Position numbers and translations under genes: made by a program. A DNA stretch of 64,000 nt from Acidimicrobiia bacterium (GTDB lineage Bacteria; Actinomycetota; Acidimicrobiia; Acidimicrobiales; Bin134). Of this stretch, positions 1 to 10,104 are shown piece by piece; the stretch's first letter is position 1, and each line of letters begins with the position of its first letter. The DNA is taken from assembly GCA_022822265.1 (NCBI GenBank), contig JAJECA010000020.1, forward strand, positions 53,524-117,523, in the 5' to 3' direction. The notes under the pieces were generated by a model. It had not been told where the DNA came from. It searched no databases and was given only the letters and a program-made list of their open reading frames with translations.

Positions 1-1
1 C

Positions 2-628
2 CGCACCCAGCGCGAGGCCGAGTCTCGACCCGGCCTCAGCGACCACTGGCACTCGGCCTATACCGTGTGGGACTGCACCGACGGTGACGGCGGGGCGCAT
101 CAGCCCATCTTTGAGGGCCGTAGGAACAGCCAGGGCTATCCCTACGACCCCGAGGGCATCCACTCCCACTCCGACGGGCTGATCCACATCCACCCGTTCA
201 CCGCCAATGCCGCCGGTGAGGACGCCGTCATGGCCAAGTTTTTCGAGTCGATGTTCGTGACCATGGATCAGAACGGGATCACCGCGGCCGAGTTCGGGGT
301 GATCAGCGCGGTGGACGCGGTGTGCGACGGCCAGCCCGCGGTGATGCAGATTGTGCGCTGGTCCAGCGCCCTTACCGCGGTGGAAGCGGAACCCGATGAG
401 CGCATCTACGAGGACTTCGGCGATGTCCGCTTCAAAAAGGACGGCGAGGCCTTCACTATCGCCTTGGCGCCCCGCGATGCCGTGGTGCCGCTTCCCCCAA
501 CGGTCAACGATCTTCTCGCGGTGTCGCCATCGCTGGTGGCCGACCTCTCCCAGCCCGAAGGGCCGGTTGAGTTCGACGAAAACCTCGATGAGGACGTTCC
601 GGGCGTCAGGGTGGAAGACAACGGCTGA
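2..628 (+). CDS. Hypothetical protein with His-rich core, 5' end outside window
   Basis: The reading frame is open to the left edge of the window, so the tracked GTG at 65 is probably not the true start; residues before it (HWHSAYTVWDC) continue smoothly. Histidine pairs are dense (HWHSA, then HSHSDGLIHIHPF), the sort of pattern that can bind a metal, but no catalytic family is recognised. The C-terminal third is acidic. I have the impression of similar actinobacterial proteins with an HWH...HSHxDG core and no known function. The stop lies 18 bp before the sugar-nucleotide pyrophosphorylase, so the two may share a transcript. Function not assigned. Confidence 0.7.
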   Translation, partial: RTQREAESRPGLSDHWHSAYTVWDCTDGDGGAHQPIFEGRRNSQGYPYDPEGIHSHSDGLIHIHPFTANAAGEDAVMAKFFESMFVTMDQNGITAAEFGVISAVDAVCDGQPAVMQIVRWSSALTAVEAEPDERIYEDFGDVRFKKDGEAFTIALAPRDAVVPLPPTVNDLLAVSPSLVADLSQPEGPVEFDENLDEDVPGVRVEDNG

Positions 629-646
629 GCCGGGGGGACCACTTAT

Positions 647-1540
647 ATGGACGCGGTTGTTCTGGTCGGCGGATTCGGCACCAGACTTCGGCCCCTGACC
701 CTGACCCGCCCCAAGCAGATGTTGCCGGTAGTTGACCGGCCCATGATCGAGCATGTGGTGGGGCGCCTCGGCGAGCAGGGGATCACCCGAGCGGTTCTGT
801 CTTTGGGATACCGGCCGGATGCTTTCGAGGCTGCCTACCCTGAGCGCTACTGCGCCGGCGTTGAGCTGTTCTACGCGGTGGAACCCGAGCCGCTGGACAC
901 CGCGGGGGCCATCGCTTTCGCGGCCCGAATGGCCGATGTGCAGGACACATTCGTTGCCGTCAACGGCGATGTGATGAGCGACTTTCCGCTGGTCGATCTG
1001 CTCGACGCCCATCGCGTCAGAGGCGCGGCGGCCACCATCGCCCTGACCCCGGTGGACGACCCTTCCCGCTACGGGGTGGTGGTGTGCGACCCCGAAGGTC
1101 GGGTACAAGCCTTCGTCGAGAAGCCGCCTGCCGATGAGGCGCCCAGCCAGTGGATAAACGCCGGAATCTACGTACTCGATCCCTCGGTGCTCGACTTGAT
1201 CCCCGAAGACCGCCCTGTGTCAATCGAGAGGGAGACCTTTCCCGCTCTCGTGCAAGAGGGTTCGCTTTATGCGGTGGCCCGTGACGGATTCTGGATAGAC
1301 GCGGGCACTCCTGCCGCATATCTGGAGGTCCAGATGGCCCTCGCGGGCGGCACCCACATCCACTCCACTGCCGAGATCGCACCCACCGCCCAAATAACCA
1401 ACTCAGTGATAATGGAACACGCGGTGGTTGCCGCCGATGCCCGAGTGGCCGACTCCGTGTTGCTTCCCTACAGCTCTGTCCAGGCGAATTCTGAGATCAC
1501 TGGGGCCATCATCACCCCAGACCACCACATCACCACTTAG
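647..1540 (+). CDS. NDP-sugar pyrophosphorylase, probably mannose-1-phosphate guanylyltransferase
   Basis: This cytoplasmic enzyme would make GDP-mannose (or a similar NDP-sugar) from a hexose-1-phosphate and NTP. The 297-residue protein starts with the nucleotidyltransferase signature VLVGGFGTRLRPLT (residues 5-18) followed by PKQMLPV, and has the metal-binding Asp in NGDVMSDFP. The last 60 residues carry hexapeptide-like repeats (AEIAPTAQI, DARVADSVL), a short left-handed beta-helix as in GDP-mannose pyrophosphorylases. Its place beside gmd and an rmd-like gene favours GDP-mannose over dTDP-glucose. The start ATG has a G-rich stretch upstream. It converges on cofE. Substrate choice is inferred from context. 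Confidence 0.85.
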   Translation: MDAVVLVGGFGTRLRPLTLTRPKQMLPVVDRPMIEHVVGRLGEQGITRAVLSLGYRPDAFEAAYPERYCAGVELFYAVEPEPLDTAGAIAFAARMADVQDTFVAVNGDVMSDFPLVDLLDAHRVRGAAATIALTPVDDPSRYGVVVCDPEGRVQAFVEKPPADEAPSQWINAGIYVLDPSVLDLIPEDRPVSIERETFPALVQEGSLYAVARDGFWIDAGTPAAYLEVQMALAGGTHIHSTAEIAPTAQITNSVIMEHAVVAADARVADSVLLPYSSVQANSEITGAIITPDHHITT

Positions 1541-1588
1541 CGGAATAGCGGAACAGATCTTCACCGAATAGCGGATTAGCGGAATAGG
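1538..1588 (+). repeat. Short tandem TAGCGGAAT-like repeat between convergent genes
   Basis: Four to five imperfect copies of a 9-10 nt unit (TAGCGGAATA / TAGCGGATT / TAGCGGAAC) span the end of the pyrophosphorylase gene, including its TAG stop, and reach into the 3' end of cofE. No terminator hairpin with a T-run is seen here. Confidence 0.5.
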
Positions 1589-2283
1589 TCCTCGCCCGGG
1601 GGTCGGATGATGTCCGCTTGGATGCTGCCGGGGCCGAGCCAGGCCGGATCGACGCCCCGGATGACGGCGACTGGGACGCCTTCGGCCTTGCCCATCACCA
1701 TCTCAGCGGCGGCGGCCAGCTCATCGACGATGGCCACCTCGGTCACCTGGAGCTCCCGGCCGGTGGCGTCGGGGGTGCCCCGCAGGTCGAGTATGGGGCG
1801 GACCCCGGCCACGCCGATGGCCACGTCGGCCACCCCGCGCCGCCAAGGCCTCCCGAAGGTGTCGGAGACAACCACCCCTACCTCCACGCCGGTGCGGGCC
1901 CTGATCCCTTCGCGGATGCGCCGAGCCGAGCGGTCGGGGTCGTCGGGCAGGAGTGCAACCTCGTCGGGGGCCGTGTTCGAGCGGTCTACCCCGGCATTGG
2001 CGCACACGAAACCATGCTTGGTCTCACTGATGATGAGATCGCCGCGCCGTCGCAGCACCCGTACCGACTCCTGCTCCACCACCGGCTTGTGGGACAGGGG
2101 GTCATCGGGGTCAACGGTGACCATGGCGTTCTCGGCTTTGGAGACGATCTTTTGGGTGACCACCACCACGTCGCCGTCGGCCAAGTCGGCTGCCTCGGCG
2201 ATCAACCCGGCCAAGTCTTCTCCCGCCTCGATCTCCGGCAATCCCTCTACCCCGAATATCTCGAGCCTCATGGGCCTAGCCAT
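1576..2283 (-). CDS. cofE: Coenzyme F420-0:L-glutamate ligase, single domain
   Basis: Adds glutamates to F420-0 in coenzyme F420 biosynthesis (GTP-dependent, cytoplasmic). Family features are the early DLADGDVVVVTQKIVSK segment, then KHGFVCANAGVDRSN and VVSDTFGRPWRRG, all typical of CofE/FbiB N-terminal domains. At 235 residues it is the length of a stand-alone CofE. Mycobacterial FbiB is about 450 residues because of a fused C-terminal flavin (nitroreductase-like) domain, which is absent here. The ATG overlaps the end of cofD by 8 bp, so the two are translationally coupled. If dehydro-F420 is made here, its reductase must lie elsewhere. Confidence 0.93.
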   Translation of the reverse strand: MARPMRLEIFGVEGLPEIEAGEDLAGLIAEAADLADGDVVVVTQKIVSKAENAMVTVDPDDPLSHKPVVEQESVRVLRRRGDLIISETKHGFVCANAGVDRSNTAPDEVALLPDDPDRSARRIREGIRARTGVEVGVVVSDTFGRPWRRGVADVAIGVAGVRPILDLRGTPDATGRELQVTEVAIVDELAAAAEMVMGKAEGVPVAVIRGVDPAWLGPGSIQADIIRPPGEDLFR

Positions 2284-3214
2284 CGGCGCACTTCAAGACA
2301 ATGCGGGCCAAATCTGCGGCCGACTCGACTCCATGCATCACGGTCGGGGCCACCACGCAGGACACCCCGACGGATTCCACATCGTCGGCCAGGTGGGCGT
2401 CGACCTCGTCGATCACCAAAGTGGCGGCTACATCCCGGTATAGCCGGGCCACCCCCACCACCGAGCACTCATGGCCAAGCTCCCGCATGAGCCGGTCGGC
2501 CGGGCCCTTGAGGGCAGCGCCGCCCACGATGGGCGAAACCGCCACCACTGAGTCCCGACGGGCGGCCATCGCCGGGCGCACGCCGGGCACTTCCAGCACC
2601 GGCCCGATGGAGACGATGGGATTGGAGGGGGCGATGACGATGGTTCGGGCGGCGGCCAGACTCTTGATGAGTCCCGGCGTGGGATGGGCGGTCTGCGAAC
2701 CAGCCACCCTCACGGCGGTGACCGCAACATTGTGGCGGCGGAGCACGAAATAGTCCTGGAAACCGATCTCGCCCTCATCAGCAGTTGTGACCCGCGTTTC
2801 GATCCGGTCGTTGGTGACCGGGACAATGGCCAGCTCCAAGCCCCAGGCCGCGGCGATCTCCGCGGTGACCGCGGCCAGATCGGCCCCTTGCCCCAGCCGG
2901 TGGGTCCGGTACAAGTGGGTGGCCAGGTCGCGGTCGCCCAACCGGAACCAGGTGATTCCGCCGTAGCGGTCCAGGGCGTCCATGGCCTGCCAGGTTTCGC
3001 CGGCCAGGCCCCAACCGGTGTCGGGGTTGACCGCACCGGCCAGCGTGTAGACCACGGTGTCCAAGTCGGGGCTCACATGCAGGCCGTGCAGCACGGTGTC
3101 GTCGGCGGTGTTCACCACGGCGAGCAGGTCGCCGGGGGGATGGACCCGGACCAGACCGGCGAGCAGTTTGGCTGCTCCCACCCCTCCGGCCAGCGTGACC
3201 ACGCTTTGGGTCAA
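2276..3214 (-). CDS. cofD: 2-phospho-L-lactate (or phosphoenolpyruvate) transferase, F420 biosynthesis
   Basis: CofD/FbiA joins the phospho-lactyl or enolpyruvyl group to the deazaflavin Fo to give F420-0 or its dehydro form. The 312-residue protein starts with the family's glycine-rich loop TLAGGVGAAKLL, followed by NTADDTVLHGLHVSPDLDT and the GWGLAGET segment, all characteristic. The start is TTG at 3214, preceded by a strong GGGGAGGT ribosome binding site. It is first in a cofD-cofE pair and lies 34 bp after gmd on the same strand, so it may be co-transcribed with the GDP-deoxysugar genes. It cannot be decided from sequence whether the donor is LPPG or EPPG. Confidence 0.93.
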   Translation of the reverse strand: MTQSVVTLAGGVGAAKLLAGLVRVHPPGDLLAVVNTADDTVLHGLHVSPDLDTVVYTLAGAVNPDTGWGLAGETWQAMDALDRYGGITWFRLGDRDLATHLYRTHRLGQGADLAAVTAEIAAAWGLELAIVPVTNDRIETRVTTADEGEIGFQDYFVLRRHNVAVTAVRVAGSQTAHPTPGLIKSLAAARTIVIAPSNPIVSIGPVLEVPGVRPAMAARRDSVVAVSPIVGGAALKGPADRLMRELGHECSVVGVARLYRDVAATLVIDEVDAHLADDVESVGVSCVVAPTVMHGVESAADLARIVLKCADG

Positions 3215-3248
3215 AAGACCTCCCCAAGAAGGTCGGGAGGGGGACCAG

Positions 3249-5218
<1,970 letters not shown>

Positions 5219-5315
5219 CGCAACGAGTGTGCCACTTCTCACGGGCATTTGCTGTGCCCGGTGGCGAGTCGCCCAGAGCCAGGTGCCATGCCTCTTTTGT
5301 TGCAGAGCGGGCCGG

Positions 5316-5321
5316 TACGGT
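5316..5321 (+). promoter_or_regulatory. -10 box of a leaderless promoter
   Basis: TACGGT matches the actinobacterial TANNNT -10 consensus and ends 6 nt before the GTG at 5328. There is no room for a ribosome binding site, so transcription would begin at or next to the start codon. Confidence 0.55.
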
Positions 5322-5327
5322 GTTGAG

Positions 5328-5669
5328 GTGGGCGATCCGCAGCCAGATGAGGAGCCAGCGCCGGAGGAAGACCCGCTGGTTGAGTGCATTCGCAACGGCA
5401 TCTACACCGCGGTGGGACTCGGTCTGCTGGTTGTAAATCGCGTTCAGGCCGCCCGAATGGATTTAGTCGAACAGCTGCCCGAGGAGTTGCGAGACGCCTT
5501 CTCCGACCTGGCCGATCAAGTGCCTGAGGACGTGCGCAACGCGGTGGCTGATTTGGCCGGCCAGCTACCTGGGTCGGTGCTGACCGTGCTCTCAGACGCG
5601 GTTGAGCAGGCCCCGGCCCTCGCCGAGGCGCTGCGGGAATTCGTCAGCCGCAATTCCGACGAAACCTGA
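5328..5669 (+). CDS. Small acidic helical protein of unknown function
   Basis: Not recognised. A 113-residue protein starting at GTG 5328 (VGDPQPDEEPAPEEDP), chosen because a TANNNT box lies 6 nt upstream and the longer ORF overlaps the divergent sugar-reductase gene. After an acidic, proline-rich first 18 residues come a short hydrophobic helix (YTAVGLGLLVV) and two similar amphipathic units (LVEQLPEELRDAFSDLADQ / VPEDVRNAVADLAGQLPG), which suggest membrane-surface or partner binding. Its stop overlaps the ATG of the large glycosyltransferase by 1 bp, so it is translationally coupled to it and probably assists that enzyme. The assistant role is inference from coupling only. Confidence 0.75.
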   Translation: MGDPQPDEEPAPEEDPLVECIRNGIYTAVGLGLLVVNRVQAARMDLVEQLPEELRDAFSDLADQVPEDVRNAVADLAGQLPGSVLTVLSDAVEQAPALAEALREFVSRNSDET

Positions 5670-8518
5670 TGGAGTCCAAGGCCGACCCCAGGATTCACGT
5701 GGTGATCGTGAGCCACGATCCCGGTCTGTGGTTCGACGAGATGCTGGAATCGATCGCCGCGCAAGACCATCCCCTCGTGGATGTGACAGTGTTCGACGCG
5801 GGCAGCGAGTCGGACTCCACCGCCCGGGTTCAGCGCTTCTTGCCCCAAGCTGAAGTCCACCGAGTTGACTCAAATCCCGGATACGGCCCAGCGGCCAACC
5901 GAGTGCTGATGAACTCCGACCCGGCGCCCGACTTCTACGTGTTCTGCCACGATGATGTGGCGTTGGCGCCAAACACCCTGCGATTGCTGGCCCATGAGGC
6001 GGTGCGGTCCAACGCGGGGATTGTCGGTCCAAAGTATGTGGACTGGGACGACCCCAGCCGCATTCTCCAAGTCGGCCTTTTGGTGGACAAGACCGGGGTC
6101 CCGATTCCCACGGTTGAGGACGGCGAACTCGATCAGGAACAACACGATGTTGTCCAAGAGATGTTTGCGGTGCCCGGAGGATGCGTGCTGGTGCGCGGCG
6201 ACCTTTTTCGGGCAGTCGGCGGCTTCGACCCGGAGATGTCGTTCTGTTACGAGCATGTCGACTTGTGCTGGAGGGCTCGCACAGTGGGGGCGCGGGTCAT
6301 GGTGGCCCCAACTGCTGTGGTCCGCCACCGTCAGCAGCTGGCCGATCGCATTTCCCGGACCCGAACCGAGGGGCTTTTTCGTCGCCATCGGATCCGCACC
6401 CTTCTGTCGGTATACGGGGCTTGGTACTCGGTCCGAGTGATTCCCCAGGCGATGGTGTTCTCTGCTGTCGAGCTGCTGGTCGCGCTGGCCACCGGGCATC
6501 TGAGTCAGGCCCGTCAGATCGGGGCATCTTGGGGATACAACCTGATTCGACCGGGTTCGATACGGCGAAAACGTCAGGCCGTCGGGCAATCCCGCCAGGT
6601 GGGGGATTCCCACATCCGCCTTTCACAGGCCCGGGGCTTTGCTCGGCTGGCCTCCTTCTTGGCGAGCCGGAGGAGCAATGCGGGAGACGGGTCCTCGACG
6701 CGTAGCACCCTTTTGGCCCGATTGAGTCGATCGCGGGTCTCGGTGCTCGTGGGGATTGCCGTTTTGATCTTGGTGCTGCTCGGGGCTCGGGACTTGATCG
6801 CCGGGAGCATTCCCGCGGTAGGCGACATGGCCCGGCTGGGGTCGAGTTCCGATCTCTTGAACAGCTGGTGGAGCGATTCGCGGCCCGCGGGGCTGGGCCA
6901 GGAGGGGTTCGCCCCCACCGGCTTTGGAGTGCTGACCCTGCTGAGCTGGGTCTTTTTGGGCCAGACCGATCTGCTCCGCACGGTTTTGATCGTCGGCATG
7001 GTTCCGCTGGGTGCGCTGGGGCTGTGGCGGCTCATGCGCCCGTTCGACTCCCTGTGGATCCAAGGCGTGGCGTTGGCGGTGTACGTGGCCAATCCGGTGC
7101 CCTACAACGCGCTGGCCAATGGGGTGTGGAGCGCCCTGCTCATGTATGGAGCGGCGCCCTGGCTCATGCGCACTGTGCTGGCCGGATCGGGCCTGGCCCC
7201 CTATGGGACGGTGGGGGGTAGCTCCGGGCCGGGCTTGCGCCCCCCGTCTTTCTTGCGGGAGGCCTTGGCGGTGGGATTGCCGCTGGGCCTGGCCGGTGCA
7301 TTGGCCCCGGAGGCCCTCATCGTCATGGGACTGTTGCTGGCCGGTCTGGTTCTGGGGTCGTTAATCGCCGGTACTGCTGAGGGAATGACCCGCATGTTGG
7401 CAGTGGCAGTGGCCGGAGCGGCGGTAGCCGCGGTTTTGAACCTGCCTTGGCTGGCCGACAGCCTGCCGACGTTGCTCGGTGATCGGCCGGGGGGAAACGG
7501 GGTGAACTCTTGGGCGGAGATCCTGCGGTTCGACACCGGGCCATTCGGCGACAATCGGCTTGGTTGGGCCCTGCCGGTGGCCGCCGTGCTTCCACTCGCA
7601 TTGGCCCACGACTCCCGGCTGGCATGGGCGGTGCGGGGGTGGACTCTCTATCTGGGCAGCGCAGCAGTGGCCCTCGTGGCCGAGCAGGACTGGTCGCCGG
7701 TGCCCTTGCCCCGGCCTGAGGTGATACAGATCCCCGGCGCAGTGGGCCTGGCCATCGCGGTTGCCATGGGCGTGGCCGCCTTCTTGGTGGACGTCCGCCG
7801 ACATCGTTTCGGGTGGCGCCAGGTAGTGCCCTTCACCGCCGTCGCTGCACTGGTGGCGGGAATGCTTCCGGCTCTGGCAGTCGTCTCGGGTGGCGACTGG
7901 AACGCAACCCGCGACGACTACTCCGATGTGGCTCCGTTCTCCGACGACGATGGGGCAGCGGGTCATCGGGTTCTCTGGCTCGGCCATCCCGACGTGCTGC
8001 CGCCGGCCAGTTGGAATCTGGACGGGCACCTGTCGTTTGCGGTCTCCGACAGCCGGGACTTCCCCTCGGTGGCCCAGCGCTGGGTCGGCGGACTGGACGA
8101 CCGCAGCCGCCAAGTGGCCGATGCCGTGCTGGAAGCGCCGGACACGGGTACCAGCCGTCTGGGCGCCGAACTGTTCCAATGGGGAATCGGGACGATCCTG
8201 GTGGCGGAGCGCTTGGCCCCCCCGCCATACGGAGAGTTGTCACAGCCTGCTCCCGAGTGGTTGTTCGACATGCTCGACAGCCAACTCGATCTGGTGGCGG
8301 GCGGGCTCACCGCGGGCATCGACACGTATCACAACACAGCGGCCAGTCCCGAGGCTCTTCGAGCCGCTGTCGGTCCCTCTCCCGACGACGGGGCCTCGGC
8401 ATTGACCCGGTTGCTGCTGGCGGTACAGATCGTGTTGTGGGTAGTTGCCCTTGTGGGGATAGCCCGCCTTAGCACGGGCGAAAGGGGTCGCCGACAGCCT
8501 GAACAGAGGGCTGCCTGA
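5669..8518 (+). CDS. Family 2 glycosyltransferase with large C-terminal membrane domain
   Basis: A 949-residue protein. Residues 8 to about 250 form a GT-A domain: HVVIVSHDPG at the start, the nucleotide/metal motif FCHDDVAL near residue 95, GGCVLVRGDLFRAVGGFD, then the YEHVDLCWRA box usual in rhamnosyl- and galactofuranosyl-type GT2 enzymes. From about residue 350 it turns into many hydrophobic segments (for example VLVGIAVLILVLLG and AVAGAAVAAVLNL), followed by an outward-type C-terminal region and a last membrane helix. It probably transfers a nucleotide sugar, perhaps the GDP-deoxyhexose made next door, to a lipid- or wall-linked acceptor. Overlap ATGA with the next gene. The donor and acceptor are not determined by sequence. 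Confidence 0.85.
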   Translation: MESKADPRIHVVIVSHDPGLWFDEMLESIAAQDHPLVDVTVFDAGSESDSTARVQRFLPQAEVHRVDSNPGYGPAANRVLMNSDPAPDFYVFCHDDVALAPNTLRLLAHEAVRSNAGIVGPKYVDWDDPSRILQVGLLVDKTGVPIPTVEDGELDQEQHDVVQEMFAVPGGCVLVRGDLFRAVGGFDPEMSFCYEHVDLCWRARTVGARVMVAPTAVVRHRQQLADRISRTRTEGLFRRHRIRTLLSVYGAWYSVRVIPQAMVFSAVELLVALATGHLSQARQIGASWGYNLIRPGSIRRKRQAVGQSRQVGDSHIRLSQARGFARLASFLASRRSNAGDGSSTRSTLLARLSRSRVSVLVGIAVLILVLLGARDLIAGSIPAVGDMARLGSSSDLLNSWWSDSRPAGLGQEGFAPTGFGVLTLLSWVFLGQTDLLRTVLIVGMVPLGALGLWRLMRPFDSLWIQGVALAVYVANPVPYNALANGVWSALLMYGAAPWLMRTVLAGSGLAPYGTVGGSSGPGLRPPSFLREALAVGLPLGLAGALAPEALIVMGLLLAGLVLGSLIAGTAEGMTRMLAVAVAGAAVAAVLNLPWLADSLPTLLGDRPGGNGVNSWAEILRFDTGPFGDNRLGWALPVAAVLPLALAHDSRLAWAVRGWTLYLGSAAVALVAEQDWSPVPLPRPEVIQIPGAVGLAIAVAMGVAAFLVDVRRHRFGWRQVVPFTAVAALVAGMLPALAVVSGGDWNATRDDYSDVAPFSDDDGAAGHRVLWLGHPDVLPPASWNLDGHLSFAVSDSRDFPSVAQRWVGGLDDRSRQVADAVLEAPDTGTSRLGAELFQWGIGTILVAERLAPPPYGELSQPAPEWLFDMLDSQLDLVAGGLTAGIDTYHNTAASPEALRAAVGPSPDDGASALTRLLLAVQIVLWVVALVGIARLSTGERGRRQPEQRAA

Positions 8519-10071
8519 TGACCGGCCGCCTGATGACCGGCCGGGTGATGCGCTGGCCCTTGGTGGTGGTGGCGCTGGCGACGGTGATTGGGCTGGCGGT
8601 GGCCGAAAGAAGCGACGACGGCCCAGATGTCGGGGAGGTCGGGTCCAATCAGGAGGCAATCAGCGCGGCCCCCGGCTCAGATGCTGAGGGGGGTGTTTGG
8701 TACTGCTCCGAGGGAACGTCGTCGCCGGGCGAGTTCGCCGACCACACGGTGATCGTGGCCAATCCGACCGGGGTTGCGGTTACCGCGGAGGTGTCGGTCT
8801 TCCCGGCGACGCCCATCGGCTGGGTGTCTCCGCTGGCCATTCCCGAGAGTGTGCGCTTGAGCGTTCCGGCCGGTTCGCAGTCCTCCATCCGGCTAGCCGA
8901 GGTTGTCGAGTCGAAGTACACCGCCGCGCTGGTGGAGATGGACTCCGGCTCGGCCGTGGTTGAACAACGGGTGCAGGGGCCAACCGGCATGGATGTCGTC
9001 CCCTGTGCCTCTCGCTCATCGGAGACCTGGTACTTCGCTGCCGGATCGACTCGGCGGGATGCCCGACTGGTCTTCACCCTTTTCAACCCCTTCCCTGAGC
9101 GGGCGGTAGTGAAGTTCACCTTCTCGACCGATGAGGGGATCCGGGAACCGCACGCCCTGCGCGGCGTACTGGTGCCGGCCCGGGCGCTCGTGGTGGTGAA
9201 CGCCACCGATCTGGTGCCCCGATTCTCGTCAGTCTCCACAACCGTGGAGGCCCAGGCCGGGCGGATCGTGGCCGGTAGGCTCCAACTGTTTGATGGCAGC
9301 GAGGGGCTGGAAGGGCTTACCGCCGGTCCCGGAGTGCCGGAGGCCCAGACGCAATGGGTATTTCCCACCGGGCCGGCTGGTGAGGGCGTTGCCGAACACA
9401 TCGTCTTGTATAACCCAACTGATCGTGAGGCGGCCGCCGACGTCAGCGTTCGATTGGACCCATCGGGGCTCGGCGATGCCCTGCCACCATTTGAGATGAG
9501 GGTGCCGGCCCAGCAGAAGGTGGCCCTCGTATTCGGGAACCAGGGGGAATACCCCCTGCCTTCTGCGCCCTTCGCCTATAACGCAGGGGAATCTCTGGAC
9601 GGGGGAGTCGGCTTCTGGGCCGCGGTGCAGGTGTATAACGGGGTTCCGATCGTTGCCGAGCGGGTGGTGGCCGCTCCGGCGGCATCGACTCCTGCGGGGG
9701 TGGCGGCCACCGTCGGCACGCCGGTGAGCGCCAGGAACCACCTGATTGCCTGGAATTGGGCCGACGGCGCGGATGTGTCGCTGGTTGTGGTCAACCCCTC
9801 GCCCGATTCCATCGCGCGTGTGACCGTTTCGACGGTGACCGGCGGGACGGTCTCGCCCATCGACCTGCTCAATCCCCGAGAGGTGTCCCCCTACAGCCGC
9901 CTGGTGGTGCCGGTGGACCAGCTGACCGACGGCGGCTCTTTCGCGCTGCTGGTGGAAGCCAGCCAGCCGGTGGTTGTCTCCCGCTCACTGCGGGCTCGAG
10001 ATGGAACCGGAATGGCCTCTGGCCTCTCCGTGCCCTTCGAACCCATCTTGCTGGATCCGTCTGCGTTTTAG
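8518..10071 (+). CDS. DUF5719-like secreted or membrane-anchored beta-rich protein
   Basis: A 517-residue protein with an N-terminal signal anchor (RWPLVVVALATVIGLAVAE) and an extracellular remainder made of repeated beta-sandwich-like units with WYCSEGT, VANPTG, LFNPFPE and LYNPTDRE motifs. This is the pattern of the actinobacterial DUF5719 family, often encoded after a membrane glycosyltransferase. The ATG at 8518 overlaps the preceding stop (ATGA); ATGs at residues 6 and 11 are alternatives and would shorten the n-region. It is likely a cell-envelope accessory factor for the polymer made by the upstream enzymes. No catalytic residues are apparent. Confidence 0.8.
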   Translation: MTGRLMTGRVMRWPLVVVALATVIGLAVAERSDDGPDVGEVGSNQEAISAAPGSDAEGGVWYCSEGTSSPGEFADHTVIVANPTGVAVTAEVSVFPATPIGWVSPLAIPESVRLSVPAGSQSSIRLAEVVESKYTAALVEMDSGSAVVEQRVQGPTGMDVVPCASRSSETWYFAAGSTRRDARLVFTLFNPFPERAVVKFTFSTDEGIREPHALRGVLVPARALVVVNATDLVPRFSSVSTTVEAQAGRIVAGRLQLFDGSEGLEGLTAGPGVPEAQTQWVFPTGPAGEGVAEHIVLYNPTDREAAADVSVRLDPSGLGDALPPFEMRVPAQQKVALVFGNQGEYPLPSAPFAYNAGESLDGGVGFWAAVQVYNGVPIVAERVVAAPAASTPAGVAATVGTPVSARNHLIAWNWADGADVSLVVVNPSPDSIARVTVSTVTGGTVSPIDLLNPREVSPYSRLVVPVDQLTDGGSFALLVEASQPVVVSRSLRARDGTGMASGLSVPFEPILLDPSAF

Positions 10072-10104
10072 CGGGCACCGTCTGCCTGTCTACGATCCCC
10101 CCTT

